Shown here piece by piece: positions 19,054 to 28,300 of a stretch of 64,000 bases of DNA (the first letter of the stretch is position 1; each line of letters opens with the position of its first letter). This DNA comes from Bacillota bacterium. GTDB taxonomy: Bacteria > Bacillota_E > JAJZYS01 > JAJYTV01. The stretch covers positions 189,115 through 253,114 of the forward strand of contig JAJZVM010000001.1 of the NCBI GenBank assembly GCA_021845645.1, given 5' to 3'. The translations under genes were made by a program, and so were the position numbers. Below the pieces are notes generated by a model. That model ran no database searches, was not told the origin of the DNA, and saw only the letters and a list, made by a program, of their open reading frames with translations.

Positions 19054-20084
19054 CCGAAGCCCAGCGCCCCTACCGCATGTACGAGGAGATCCTCTCACAG
19101 CCCCAGCATGTGCTTGCGCTCGGCGAGGCGGTCGCCCGCGGCGCGGATGCGGCTGCAGGCATCCTCGCCGGCAAGTCCCCGATCCTGGTCGGCTGCGGCA
19201 CATCCCTGTTTGCCGCCGAGCTGGCGGCGAGCTACCTGTACGAGCGCGGCGCGAGCGTCGTCGCCACCGGCGCCTTCCCGCTGCTCGGGCGGCAGGTGCC
19301 GCTCGACCGCCGGCGCCCCATCGTCGCGTTCAGCCACTCGGGCGAGACGGCCGCCGTGCTCGACCTGCTGGCGGCGGCGAGGGAACGGGAGGTCCCGACC
19401 GTGCTCGTCACGGGCTTCGCCTCCTCGACCGGCGCCGGCCTTGCGAGCGCCACCGTGACGACCGGCTACGCGCGCGAGCTGTCGTGGTGCCACACGATCA
19501 GTTTCACGCTCTCGTCCCTGATGGCCGTCCTGCTCCTCAAGGCGGCCGCGGCGCAAATGCCGCCGCAGCTGACGCCGCCGTCGCCGGTCGAGGTGGCGGA
19601 AGGCATCGACGCCGTCCTGCGCCATGAGGGCGCGATCGCGAAGCAGGCGAAAGGCCTGCTCGATGGACGGCGGCTGCTGGTCGGCGCGGCCGAGGGCCTT
19701 GCCCTCGCGCGCGAGGCGGGTCTCAAGCTGAGCGAGGCCGCCTATCTCGACAACCAGGCGCTCGAGCTTGAGCAGTTCTTCCACGGCTACGTGCCGACCT
19801 ACGGGCCGGGCGACCACGTTCTCGCAGTCCTGGGGCCGGCCGCCGGCCACCGCGCGCAGGACCTGAGGCGTGTCGCCGAGATCGTGGGCCTCTCGCTGCT
19901 CGCGCTCGATCTTCCGACGCTCGCGGCCTGGGCACCGGCGGTCTCACCCGACGCCTTCCCATGGCTCGCAGGCGTCTACCTGCAGCTCCTCACCTACCAC
20001 GCCGCGCTGGAGCGCGGCACGAACCCGGACCAGCTGCGCCGCGAGGACCCGCGTTACCTGGCCGCGCGCCAGGCCTACCGCTAG
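19050..20084 (+). CDS. SIS-domain sugar-phosphate isomerase/deaminase-like protein
   Basis: 344-aa protein with two SIS domains, like the isomerase half of GlmS or AgaS-type enzymes. It has MYEEILSQP at the start, GCGTSLFAAELAASYL and VAFSHSGETAAVLDLLA in domain 1, and [19 protein letters not shown] plus a Glu-rich LELEQFFHGYVP in domain 2. The glutaminase domain of GlmS is absent, so it could act on an aminosugar or other ketose/aldose phosphate. Last gene of the pentose-phosphate operon, overlapping pgl by ATGA; this suggests a role feeding sugar phosphates into it. Substrate unknown. Confidence 0.8.
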   Translation: MTEAQRPYRMYEEILSQPQHVLALGEAVARGADAAAGILAGKSPILVGCGTSLFAAELAASYLYERGASVVATGAFPLLGRQVPLDRRRPIVAFSHSGETAAVLDLLAAAREREVPTVLVTGFASSTGAGLASATVTTGYARELSWCHTISFTLSSLMAVLLLKAAAAQMPPQLTPPSPVEVAEGIDAVLRHEGAIAKQAKGLLDGRRLLVGAAEGLALAREAGLKLSEAAYLDNQALELEQFFHGYVPTYGPGDHVLAVLGPAAGHRAQDLRRVAEIVGLSLLALDLPTLAAWAPAVSPDAFPWLAGVYLQLLTYHAALERGTNPDQLRREDPRYLAARQAYR

Positions 20085-20099
20085 CGACGTCGGCATGGC

Positions 20100-20132
20100 A
20101 AGGGCCGCCCGGCACGATGCTGGGCGGCCCTT
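20100..20132. terminator. Bidirectional terminator hairpin
   Basis: AAGGGCCGCCC pairs with GGGCGGCCCTT, extended by GGC/GCT pairs, around an ACGAT loop. It lies between the convergent SIS gene and the secreted protein gene. No long U tract on either strand. Confidence 0.7.
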
Positions 20133-20135
20133 CGG

Positions 20136-21143
20136 CTACTGGTAGATGACGACGAGCGGCGGCGGATCGAGGCTCAGAACGGTCGAGGGCGTCGCCACCG
20201 GATGGTCCTGCGTGTAGAAGAGCTTCATGCCGCCCGCCACAACGAAGTGGCTCTCGAGGCGCGCCGCGTAGAAGCCGTTCAGGGCGCCACGCACGCCGAG
20301 CGGCTGCTGGAAAGGCACGAGGTACGGGATCTCCTCTTGGTGGATGAACCGCTCGTACTCCGCAGACTTCAGCGGCCAGCCGCCGAAGCCGTCGAGGTCG
20401 CGCACGAGCACGACGTCGGGCTGCTCCTGGATCTGCTGCCAGTCAGGCACCATGCTCTCGATGAACTGGTGCAGGATCAGGACCTTCTGCGGCAGGTGGT
20501 AGCGCTGCGTGAGCCCCTGCAGGTATGCGAGCGCCCAGTTGATGGGCGGCGTCGGCATCGAGCCGAACTGCACGCCCGGAATGTCGCCGGGCAGCATGGC
20601 GAACTCCGGATCGAGCGCCAGCTCGACATCCGGCTGGCGCAGGAAGGGCGCAAGGTAGCGCACCTCGGTCTGCACCGAGGCGTGCCCGATCTGCACGTCG
20701 AGGATCAGCAGCAGGTGATGGCTGCGCGCGAGGTCGAGTTCGCTCTGAATGAGCGTGTAGGGCATCTGCGAGCTGTAGTAGCCGTAGGGGCCGGGGCTGC
20801 GCTGCGCCACGACGGCGACGAGCTCCAGGGCGCCGATCACCGGTGTCGCCGGGTCCGCCTGCCGGTACGCCTGCTCCTGGGTCTTGAGGCGCCCGAGCAT
20901 CTGCGCAGGTGTGCCCTGCCCGAGCACGCCCATCGTCGGCGACAGCGGGTTGCCGTAGTACGAGACGATGCGATAGTTCGGCAAGAGGGCAGGGCCGAAC
21001 CAGTCGAGGCCGGCGGTGGCGCCGGCCCTGGCGGTCATCGGGCCAAGAAGCGGCCCGACGCTCGCGAGAGCGCAGATGACGAGTGCTGCCAGGACGCGGC
21101 CTGCCAAGCGGCGGACATCGCGGGTTCGTCGTTCGTTTCGCAC
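20136..21143 (-). CDS. Secreted protein of unknown function
   Basis: Exported protein of about 335 aa. A basic N-terminus (RNERRTRDVRR) precedes a hydrophobic stretch (VLAALVICALASVGPLLG) and an AxA-like cleavage site near TARAGA. The mature part begins LDWFGPALLPNYRIVSYYGN and contains blocks such as TPVIGALELVAVVAQ, LLLILDVQIGHASVQTEV, PDVELALDPEFAML and PDVVLVRDLDGFGGWPL, an alternation of strands and helices with acidic strand ends that resembles a TIM barrel. I recognise no family. The GTG at 21141-21143 is a tentative start with no strong ribosome site; a longer frame upstream is unlikely to be coding. It ends on the same terminator as the convergent pentose-phosphate operon. Confidence 0.65.
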   Translation of the reverse strand: MRNERRTRDVRRLAGRVLAALVICALASVGPLLGPMTARAGATAGLDWFGPALLPNYRIVSYYGNPLSPTMGVLGQGTPAQMLGRLKTQEQAYRQADPATPVIGALELVAVVAQRSPGPYGYYSSQMPYTLIQSELDLARSHHLLLILDVQIGHASVQTEVRYLAPFLRQPDVELALDPEFAMLPGDIPGVQFGSMPTPPINWALAYLQGLTQRYHLPQKVLILHQFIESMVPDWQQIQEQPDVVLVRDLDGFGGWPLKSAEYERFIHQEEIPYLVPFQQPLGVRGALNGFYAARLESHFVVAGGMKLFYTQDHPVATPSTVLSLDPPPLVVIYQ

Positions 21144-21255
21144 GAAGTCAGCATAACATGGCGCACGGTGTCGCCGCTGTGGCAGATCCTGTTGCCCTTT
21201 CGACACGCATCGCCACTGCCTGTAACGCCTCTGGCGATCCGAGGCCGCACGAACG

Positions 21256-21288
21256 TGTGGCGCCCCGCACGGCAGGCGGGGCGCCACA
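21256..21288 (-). terminator. Stem-loop downstream of amt
   Basis: Perfect 13-bp stem (TGTGGCGCCCCGC and complement) with a 7-nt loop, 30 bp after the amt stop on the minus strand. There is no U tract, so it may act as a 3' stabiliser or a weak terminator. Confidence 0.55.
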
Positions 21289-21317
21289 TGCGATTCCTGC
21301 GAGCCCTGACGGAATTT

Positions 21318-22535
21318 CTAGTCGGCGTAGGCCGCTTCGCCGTGCAGGGCCTCGTCGAGGCCATTGGCCTCCACCTCGCGCGACACGCGCAATGTGCCGA
21401 GAACATCCAGCACCTTGAGGATGCCCCACGTCAGCCCGAAGGCATAGGCGCTCGTGATCACGACGGCGACGAGCTGCACCAGCAGCTGGTGCACGTCGCC
21501 CTGGACGAGGCCGTGCACGCCGTCCACCGATGCGACGGCGAAGACGCCCAGCAGCAGCGATCCCAGCACGCCGCCGACGCCGTGGCAGCCCCAGACGTCG
21601 AGCGCGTCATCGACGTACTTCCACGTCATGCGCAGGCGCATCGCGCCGAAGGGCACGAGTCCCGCGGCGAGGCCGATCACCGCCGCAGCCCACGGCTGCA
21701 CGTAGCCCGCGGCCGGCGTGATCGTCGCAAGACCAGCCACCGCTCCCACCAGGGCTCCGGAGACCGTCGGCTTGCGGTCGACGAGCCACTGCACCGCGAG
21801 CCACGCCACCATCGCCACGGACGCAGCGACATCGGTGTTGACGAAGGCCGTCGCGGCGACGCCGTTGGCAGCCAGGGCGCTGCCGGCGTTGAAGCCGAAC
21901 CAGCCGAACCAGAGCAGGCCCGTGCCGAGTGCCACGAACGGCAGGTTGTGCGGCGAGATCGAGGCGCCCTTCGGCAGGTAGCGCTTGCCCACGACGAAGA
22001 CCGAGGCGAGGGCGCCGAATCCCGCGGACGCGTGCACCACCATGCCTCCTGCGAAGTCGACGGCGCCCATCTGCGCCAGGAAGCCGCCGCCCCAGAGCCA
22101 GTGGGCGATCGGGATATAGACGAGGACGCTCCACAGGACGAGGAACCAGAGATAGCCCGAGAACTTGACCCGGTCGGCGAAGGCGCCAGTGACCAGGGCC
22201 GGCGTGATGATGGCAAACATCAGCTGGAAGGCGAAGAAGACGAGGAACGGGATGGTGGCGCCGTGCGCGGGATTCGGCGTCATGCCGACCCCCTGCAGGC
22301 CGAAGTACTTGAAGGTGCCGATGATGCCGTGGAAGTCGGGTCCGAAGGCCAGGCTGAAGCCTCCGAGCACCCAGATGGTCGCGACGACCCCCATGGCGAT
22401 GAAGATCTGCATCATGATCGTCAGGACGTTCTGCTTGCGCACGAGACCGCCATAGAAGAATGCGAGGCCGGGGGTCATCAGCAGGACCAGAGCTGCGCTG
22501 ATCAGCACGAACGCGGTGTCGCCCGTATTGATCAC
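21318..22535 (-). CDS. amt: Ammonium transporter (Amt/MEP/Rh family)
   Basis: 405-aa channel with 11 membrane segments, typical of AmtB. Family features: TPGLAFFYGGLVRKQNVL early, the pore region WGGGFLAQMGAVDFAGGMVVH with the first of the twin histidines (VVHASAGFGAL), FNAGSALAANG, and the second histidine in VWGCHGVGGVLG. The cytoplasmic tail is short. GTG start follows a purine-rich GGAGAGGA site. Downstream of the Amt-kinase and its regulator on the same strand, 135 bp after the regulator; that gap holds an inverted repeat that could be a regulator site. No glnB/glnK is next to it. Confidence 0.95.
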   Translation of the reverse strand: MINTGDTAFVLISAALVLLMTPGLAFFYGGLVRKQNVLTIMMQIFIAMGVVATIWVLGGFSLAFGPDFHGIIGTFKYFGLQGVGMTPNPAHGATIPFLVFFAFQLMFAIITPALVTGAFADRVKFSGYLWFLVLWSVLVYIPIAHWLWGGGFLAQMGAVDFAGGMVVHASAGFGALASVFVVGKRYLPKGASISPHNLPFVALGTGLLWFGWFGFNAGSALAANGVAATAFVNTDVAASVAMVAWLAVQWLVDRKPTVSGALVGAVAGLATITPAAGYVQPWAAAVIGLAAGLVPFGAMRLRMTWKYVDDALDVWGCHGVGGVLGSLLLGVFAVASVDGVHGLVQGDVHQLLVQLVAVVITSAYAFGLTWGILKVLDVLGTLRVSREVEANGLDEALHGEAAYAD

Positions 22536-22609
22536 ACCACATCATCCTCTCCGGTGCGATGAGCATAGGACGCCCACTTCACGCTAGGACAGGACGAAGG
22601 CGACAAACA

Positions 22610-22625
22610 TACGGGTAAGCCTGTA
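22610..22625. promoter_or_regulatory. Inverted repeat upstream of amt
   Basis: TACAGG-CTTA-CCCGTA (minus strand), arms matching at 5 of 6 positions, 75-90 bp before the amt start. NarL-type regulators bind dyads of short TAC-starting half-sites, so this is a candidate site for the adjacent regulator. Evidence is the sequence alone. Confidence 0.35.
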
Positions 22626-22670
22626 TTCCCGCGCGAAATCCCCGGTATCTTGCCCGGCGGGCCCAGGTAG

Positions 22671-23312
22671 TCAGGGTTCGATGATGTGATTGCGCACGGC
22701 GTACAGCACGAGATCGCGCATGCTCCTGAGGCCGAGCTTGTGCATGATGTTGGCACGATGGGTCTCCACCGTCTTGAGGCTCAGGTTCAGGAGGTGGGCG
22801 ATCTCGCGATTGCTCTGCCCCTCGGCCAGCAGTTCGACGATCTCGCGCTCACGCGGCGAGATCGCCTCGCTGCCGCGCCCCTGGCTGTAGTTCTCGACGA
22901 AACCCGCGACGATCGCCCCCGCGATGTCGGGTGACACATAGGTTCCGCCGCTCCGGACCACGCGGATCGCCTTGAGGAGCTCCTCGAGCGCGTTGTCCTT
23001 GAGGACGTAGCCCTGTACCTTCTCGCGGAAGGCCCTGGCCACATACTCCTCGCTCCTGTGCATGGTGAGAACGATGGTGCGCACCTCAGGCGCTTCCGCC
23101 CTCAGGTGCGCGGCGACATCGAGCCCGCTCAGCTGCGGCAGGGAAATGTCGAGGATGGCGACGTCGGGTCGCAGGCGCAGCACCTCGTCGAGGGCCTCCT
23201 GGCCGCTGCCCGCCTCCCCGACGACCTCGATGTCCTCCTCCTGCTGCAGCAGGATGTTGAGTGACTGGCGCAGGATCTTGTGGTCATCCGCGATCACGAC
23301 CCTGGTCTTCAT
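22671..23312 (-). CDS. NarL/FixJ-family response regulator
   Basis: 213-aa two-component regulator. Receiver domain residues 1-120: acidic pocket VVIADDHKILR, phospho-acceptor Asp in DVAILDISLPQLSG, LTMHRSEEY and the Lys of GYVLKDNALEEL. C-terminal LuxR-type helix-turn-helix: SPREREIVELLAEGQSNREIA, LNLSLKTVETHRANIMHKLG. The start overlaps the 3' end of the Amt-kinase gene by 29 bp, so it is almost certainly the partner of that kinase. Expected targets include the downstream amt gene, by inference. Confidence 0.95.
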   Translation of the reverse strand: MKTRVVIADDHKILRQSLNILLQQEEDIEVVGEAGSGQEALDEVLRLRPDVAILDISLPQLSGLDVAAHLRAEAPEVRTIVLTMHRSEEYVARAFREKVQGYVLKDNALEELLKAIRVVRSGGTYVSPDIAGAIVAGFVENYSQGRGSEAISPREREIVELLAEGQSNREIAHLLNLSLKTVETHRANIMHKLGLRSMRDLVLYAVRNHIIEP

Positions 23313-25239
23313 ACGGCACCTCCATCATGAGGGTCGTCCCGCGCCCGGCCCCTGTGACGATGCGCAGGCTGCCGCCGAGCATCTGCAGCCTTTCCTGCAT
23401 CGAGCTGAGACCGAGGCCGCCGTGCACGCCGCCGCGCTCGAAGCCGCGCCCGTCATCGCTGACCCTGATCAGGTAGAGGTCGGGCCTGAGCCGGCTGAAC
23501 TGCACGTCCACCCGCGTGGCCTGCGCATGCTTGAGCACGTTCGTCAGCGACTCCTGGATGACCCTGTACAGGTTGAGAGCCGCGGCATCCTCCCACCTCG
23601 GCATCTCCGTCTGCTGGTGCAGCGCGCAGTGGATGCCGCTCGCCTTCTCCATGCCTGCGAGGAGCGCCTCGACCGCCGCCGCGAGGCCGCGCTCCTGCAG
23701 GATGTCCGGCCTCAAGTTCAGCAGCACGCCGCGAATCTCCTCGATCGTCTGCGCCGCCAGCTGGGCCGTGTCATCGACCTGCGCCTGGATGGCCGGGTCG
23801 GACTTCCCCTGGCGCACCCGGCCCGCGATCAGCCCCAGCTGCAGCTTGAGCGCGGCCAGCGACTGACCGACGCCGTCATGCAGGTCTCGCGCGAGCCTCA
23901 GCCGCTCGTGCTCCTGTGTCTCGACCAGAAGCCGCGCCTGCCGCTGCAGCAGCTGGTTCTGCGCCTGGATGCGCCCCGAGAGGTCGCTCGTCAGATTCTC
24001 GTAGTGGGTCGTCCTAAGGTACTCCTGCCAGGAATAGATGTCGCCAAACTCCACGATGTTGAGGCCCTTCTCCTCTTCCACCTCGGTCACGCGCAGCCCG
24101 ATCCAGCGCTTGATCAGGTAGAACATGAGAAAGCCGAGGCCGAACGACCAGGCGAAGTTGACAGACACGCCGAGGAGCTGCACAAGGAACTTCACGAGCC
24201 GAGTCTGTCCGTCGAGGAACTGCGGCGCCGCGAAGAAGGCCAAAAGCAGGGTGCCGACGGCGCCGCCGAATCCGTGGATCGGTACGGCGCCTACCGCATC
24301 GTCGAGCCGTCTGCGCTCGAGCCAGAGACTCGCGAGCACGACGACGGCACCCGCGATCAGGCCGATCACGACCGCCTGGGGCGGCTCGACGTAGGCCGAG
24401 CTCGCGGTGATGGCCACCAGGCCGCCGAGTGCGCCGGAGAAGATCGCCTCCATGTAGCTGTGGTCGCGGATGAAGAGCCCGGTCGTGAGGAGCGCCCCCA
24501 CCACGCCGCCCGCAGCTGCGAAGTTCGTGTTGAGCAGAATGAGGCCGACGCGGCTGTCGAACTGCAGCAGGCTGCCGCCGTTGAAGCCGAACCAGCTGAA
24601 CCAGAGGATGAACGTGCCGAGGGTCGCGAACGGGACGTTCGAGCGCCCGAGCTGCTTCACCCTGCCCTCGGCGTCCCACCTGTCCTTGCGCGGGCCCACG
24701 ATCATGAGTCCCGCAAGGGACACCCAGCCGGCGGTAGCGTGCACGACGGTCGCCCCGGCGAAGTCCATGTAGCCGAGATCCTTGAGCCAAGCCGGCTGGT
24801 GCAGGAACATGCCGCCCCATGCCCAGTGTCCGAACAGCGGATAGATGAGGCCCGCCATGAACGCGGCACCGATCAGGAGCGGGATGAGCCGCGTCCGCTC
24901 CGACATGCTGCCGGACACGATCGTCACCGACGTGGCTGCAAACATCAGCTCGAAGAAGACGAAGACGTAGCCGAAGGAGTTGCGCGCCGTCGTCAGGCGG
25001 CTGAGGAAGAAGAAGCCTGTACCGATCAACCCGTGGTCCGTCGGGCCGAACATGAGTGCAAAGCCGATGAAGCCGAAGACGAGCGTGGCGATGATGAACG
25101 TCAGCATGTTCTCGATCGCCACGCTGACGACGTTCTTCGCCTGGACGAAGCCGACCTCGTAGCAGACGAAGCCCGCCTGCATGAAGAAGACGAACGATGC
25201 GCTGACGATGACCCAGAGATGGTTGACGCTGACGTCCAT
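23284..25239 (-). CDS. Ammonium transporter-histidine kinase fusion (Amt sensor kinase)
   Basis: 651-aa membrane sensor. Residues 1-400 form a full 11-helix Amt domain with both pore histidines (VVHATAGWVSL and VPIHGFGGAVG), FELMFAATSVTIVSG and a short linker (WIGLRVTEVEEEKGLNIVEFG). A coiled segment (about 420-460) leads to a NarX/DesK-type kinase: H-box ERLRLARDLHDGVGQSLAAL, N-box VIQESLTNVLKHAQA, and G-box DDGRGFERGG plus GLGLSSMQERL. The design suggests ammonium occupancy of the channel-like part controls phosphorylation of the NarL-type regulator encoded just downstream. Amt-kinase fusions are known, for example Amt5 of Kuenenia, whose kinase is of another class. Whether the pore conducts cannot be told from sequence. 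Confidence 0.93.
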   Translation of the reverse strand: MDVSVNHLWVIVSASFVFFMQAGFVCYEVGFVQAKNVVSVAIENMLTFIIATLVFGFIGFALMFGPTDHGLIGTGFFFLSRLTTARNSFGYVFVFFELMFAATSVTIVSGSMSERTRLIPLLIGAAFMAGLIYPLFGHWAWGGMFLHQPAWLKDLGYMDFAGATVVHATAGWVSLAGLMIVGPRKDRWDAEGRVKQLGRSNVPFATLGTFILWFSWFGFNGGSLLQFDSRVGLILLNTNFAAAGGVVGALLTTGLFIRDHSYMEAIFSGALGGLVAITASSAYVEPPQAVVIGLIAGAVVVLASLWLERRRLDDAVGAVPIHGFGGAVGTLLLAFFAAPQFLDGQTRLVKFLVQLLGVSVNFAWSFGLGFLMFYLIKRWIGLRVTEVEEEKGLNIVEFGDIYSWQEYLRTTHYENLTSDLSGRIQAQNQLLQRQARLLVETQEHERLRLARDLHDGVGQSLAALKLQLGLIAGRVRQGKSDPAIQAQVDDTAQLAAQTIEEIRGVLLNLRPDILQERGLAAAVEALLAGMEKASGIHCALHQQTEMPRWEDAAALNLYRVIQESLTNVLKHAQATRVDVQFSRLRPDLYLIRVSDDGRGFERGGVHGGLGLSSMQERLQMLGGSLRIVTGAGRGTTLMMEVPYEDQGRDRG

Positions 25240-25300
25240 AGGTTCGCCTCACGTTCCCGGCCTTGGACCAATCTGCCGCCCATGACGGGCATGCCCGCCG

Positions 25301-28300
25301 CTAGGCGTTCAGGCGTGCCACGGCCATGATCAGATTGTCCTTCTGCTGCCAGAGCTCCTGCGCGACCCGGCGCGCAGCCTCGAGATCCCCTTCGCCATGC
25401 AGGCGCAGGGCTTCTGCCGCAAGCCTGTGCGACGTCGCATGCGCATGCTCGACGTCGGCGAAGGCGGGACTCCCCGAGAAGTGGTTGCGCCCGTACGTCT
25501 CGAGCCAGTAGCCGAGGCCGCAGCACGTCCCGCCCACGCGCTTGTGACGCCCGTACGGTCGGGCGCCGCCCTGACCCGCGGTCGCGGTGAAGAGCGCCGC
25601 CCAGCGAAGGTGGCCGAGCTCCGCGGCGAGCTGCTGGAAGGTCTCGGTCGCCGAACGGAGCTCCTCCTCCGCGAGCAGCGGCAGGCGGCCGGCAAATCCC
25701 CTGAGGAAGTCGTCGAGGTCGGCCTCCGGCATCGGCCGCGCGATCTCGTACCCCTGCACCAGGTGGCAGCCGAGCCGCAGGAGAGCTTGGGCCTGCGCCG
25801 GCGTCTCCACGCCCTCCGCCACGACCTGCCGCTCCATGGCGTGTCCCATGAGCAGGATGCCATGAATGATCGCAGGGCTTTCGGGCGTCCGAAGCATCGC
25901 CTCGATGAACCGCTGGTCGATCTTGACGATGTCGCATGGCAGCTCCTGCAGCAAGGTGATCGACGAGGAGCCCGTGCCGAAGTCGTCGAGGGCGATCTGG
26001 ACGCCCAGCTCGCGGCACTTCTCCATCTGGCTGCGGGCCCGCTCGAAATCGTGCACGGCGGCGGACTCGGTGATCTCGATGGTCAGGTGTCGCGCCTCGG
26101 CCGCGGGATGCTGCCGCAGCACCTCCTGCAGCTGGTAGGGGAAGTCGGGCGCGAGGAACTGTCGCGGGGAGGCGTTCATCGCCACCTGCAGCGGCCGTCC
26201 CCGGAGTGCCAGCCGTTCGGCCTGCGCGACCGCCTGCCGCAGCACGAAACGCCCGATCTCCTGCTCCAGGGACGTCCCTTCCGCCGCGGGCAGGAACTCG
26301 CCGGGCAGCCTGAGCCCGACCGCCGGGTCGCGCCAGCGCAAGAGCGCTTCGAAGCCGACCACTTCCTGGCGCGCGAGATCCACCTGAGGCTGGTAGTGAA
26401 GCTCGAGCTCACCGCGCCGGATCGCCTGCTGCAGCCGTACGCGCAGGTCGCCGCGCAACGCGACCGCCGCTTCCATGTCAGGCTCGAAGTAGCGGCAGGG
26501 CCCGTCGCCGCCGCTCTTCGCGGCGTACATGGCGAGGTCCGCGCGGCGCAGAAGCGTGTCCGCGTCCTCTCCGTCCTGGGGGAACAGGGCCACGCCGATG
26601 CTGCCGCGCAGGGAGAAGGAGCGGCCCGCGATCGCGCATGGCTGCCGGAGGGCCGTGGCCAGCCGCCCGAGCAGGTGGTCGAGTTCCGAGCGCTCCTGCA
26701 CCGTGTCTACCAGCAGGATGAACTCGTCGCCGCCCGAGCGGGCGATCGTGTCCTCGCCGCGCACCACCTGCTGCAGGCGGTGCGCGAGCTGCTGCAGCAG
26801 CTTGTCCCCGAAGCTGTGGCCCAGGCTGTCGTTGACCTGCTTGAACTCGTCGAGGTCGATCAGCGCAAGGGCGAAATGATGCCTGTGACGCCGGGCCTTG
26901 TGCAGGGCGTGTGCGATGCGCTCCTCGAGAAGCCGCCTGTTCGGCAAGCCCGTGAGTACGTCGTGGTGCGCCAGATAGGCGATGCGCTCGCTCGCCTTGC
27001 GCCGCTCCGTGATGTCGCGGTGGGACGAAAGGATGTAGGTGATCTGCCCATGCTCGTCGCGCAGCGGTACCGCGGACCAGTCCATGAGGAACTCCGTGCC
27101 GTCCTTGCGATACTGGTAGACCTCCCCCGACCATGGCTCGCCGCGCAGGACCACGTCATGCATGCCTGCGATCGCCTGCCGGTCGGTGCGCGGGCCCCAG
27201 AGCATCTGCGACGACTTGCCGACCATCTCGTCCACCCTGTAGCCCGTCATGTCCTCGAAGGCGGGATTGGCGTAGACGAAGGTCACCTTCCCGTTCGGCC
27301 CGACCTGCGCGACCACGAGGCACTCCGTGGCCTGCTCGACGATCTCATGGTGCAGGCGCAGCTGCTCCTCCGCCTCGATGCGCCGCTGCCGTCCCTCGAG
27401 CATCTCGAGGCCGAACCCGAGGTCTTGCGCGATTTCCGTGAGCACCGCCTGCACGCCGGCGTCCTCGAACTCTCCGCTGTCCCTGCCGTAGAGCACCAGA
27501 ACGGCGGCCGAGGCCCCGGATACGGGAATGGGCACCGCTGCGATCGAGCGCAACCCGAAGCGCGCCGCCATCTCCCACCAGATGGCGAGTTCCGGATGCG
27601 CCCTGAAGTCTTTGACCGTGCAGAGCCGTCCCTCGCGCAATGCGCGGGCCGCGGGGCCGGTGCCGCGGGGATCGGACGGATCAAGGCTGACGCCGAGGCC
27701 GAGGAGAGCCTGCGCGCCCTCTTGCGCGTCGACGCCGGACCATGCGACGGGGCGCACCTCGCCGGCCTCGTCCCGCTCGCCCACCCAGGCGACGCGGGAG
27801 TCCCCGTGGGCCACAGCGATCTCGCAGACCCGCAGCATCAGGCTCGTCCGGTCCTCGCTGCGCATCACCGCCTGGCCAAGCTGCGCCAACGTGCGCCAAC
27901 GGCGCACCTGCCGCCGGGCGGTGTCTGTCTCGTGCTCGCGGTGTTCCTGCTGCATCCGGCGCGCAGTGGCAAGGCCCACCTGATGCGCGATCAGGCGTAT
28001 GAGCGCTTCGTCGGCCGCGTCGCGGTCCCGGCGTCCGGAGAACGCCACCGCGACCACGCCATCGCCCTGGCCCGTCGTGAAGCCCGCGCGCAGCACGCTA
28101 CCCGGCGCGGGATGCCCCTGGCGTGAGCCGCTCCCGTCGGCATGGCGCCACTCCACCCCGCCGGGCTGCGGGGGGTCGTCGCGCCCCGCTTCCCAGGCGC
28201 GGAGGTCGAAGGCTCCCTGCGACGCGACGGTCTGCAGCAGGTTGCCGTCCTGGCGCAGGAGGATCGCCATGCTGTCTGCATCGAGGAGTTCCCTCGCGAT

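Noticed and set aside
21318..25300. Long plus-strand frames opposite the amt, regulator and Amt-kinase genes
   Set aside because: Glu/Arg/His-rich translations with no domains; the minus-strand genes are unambiguous.
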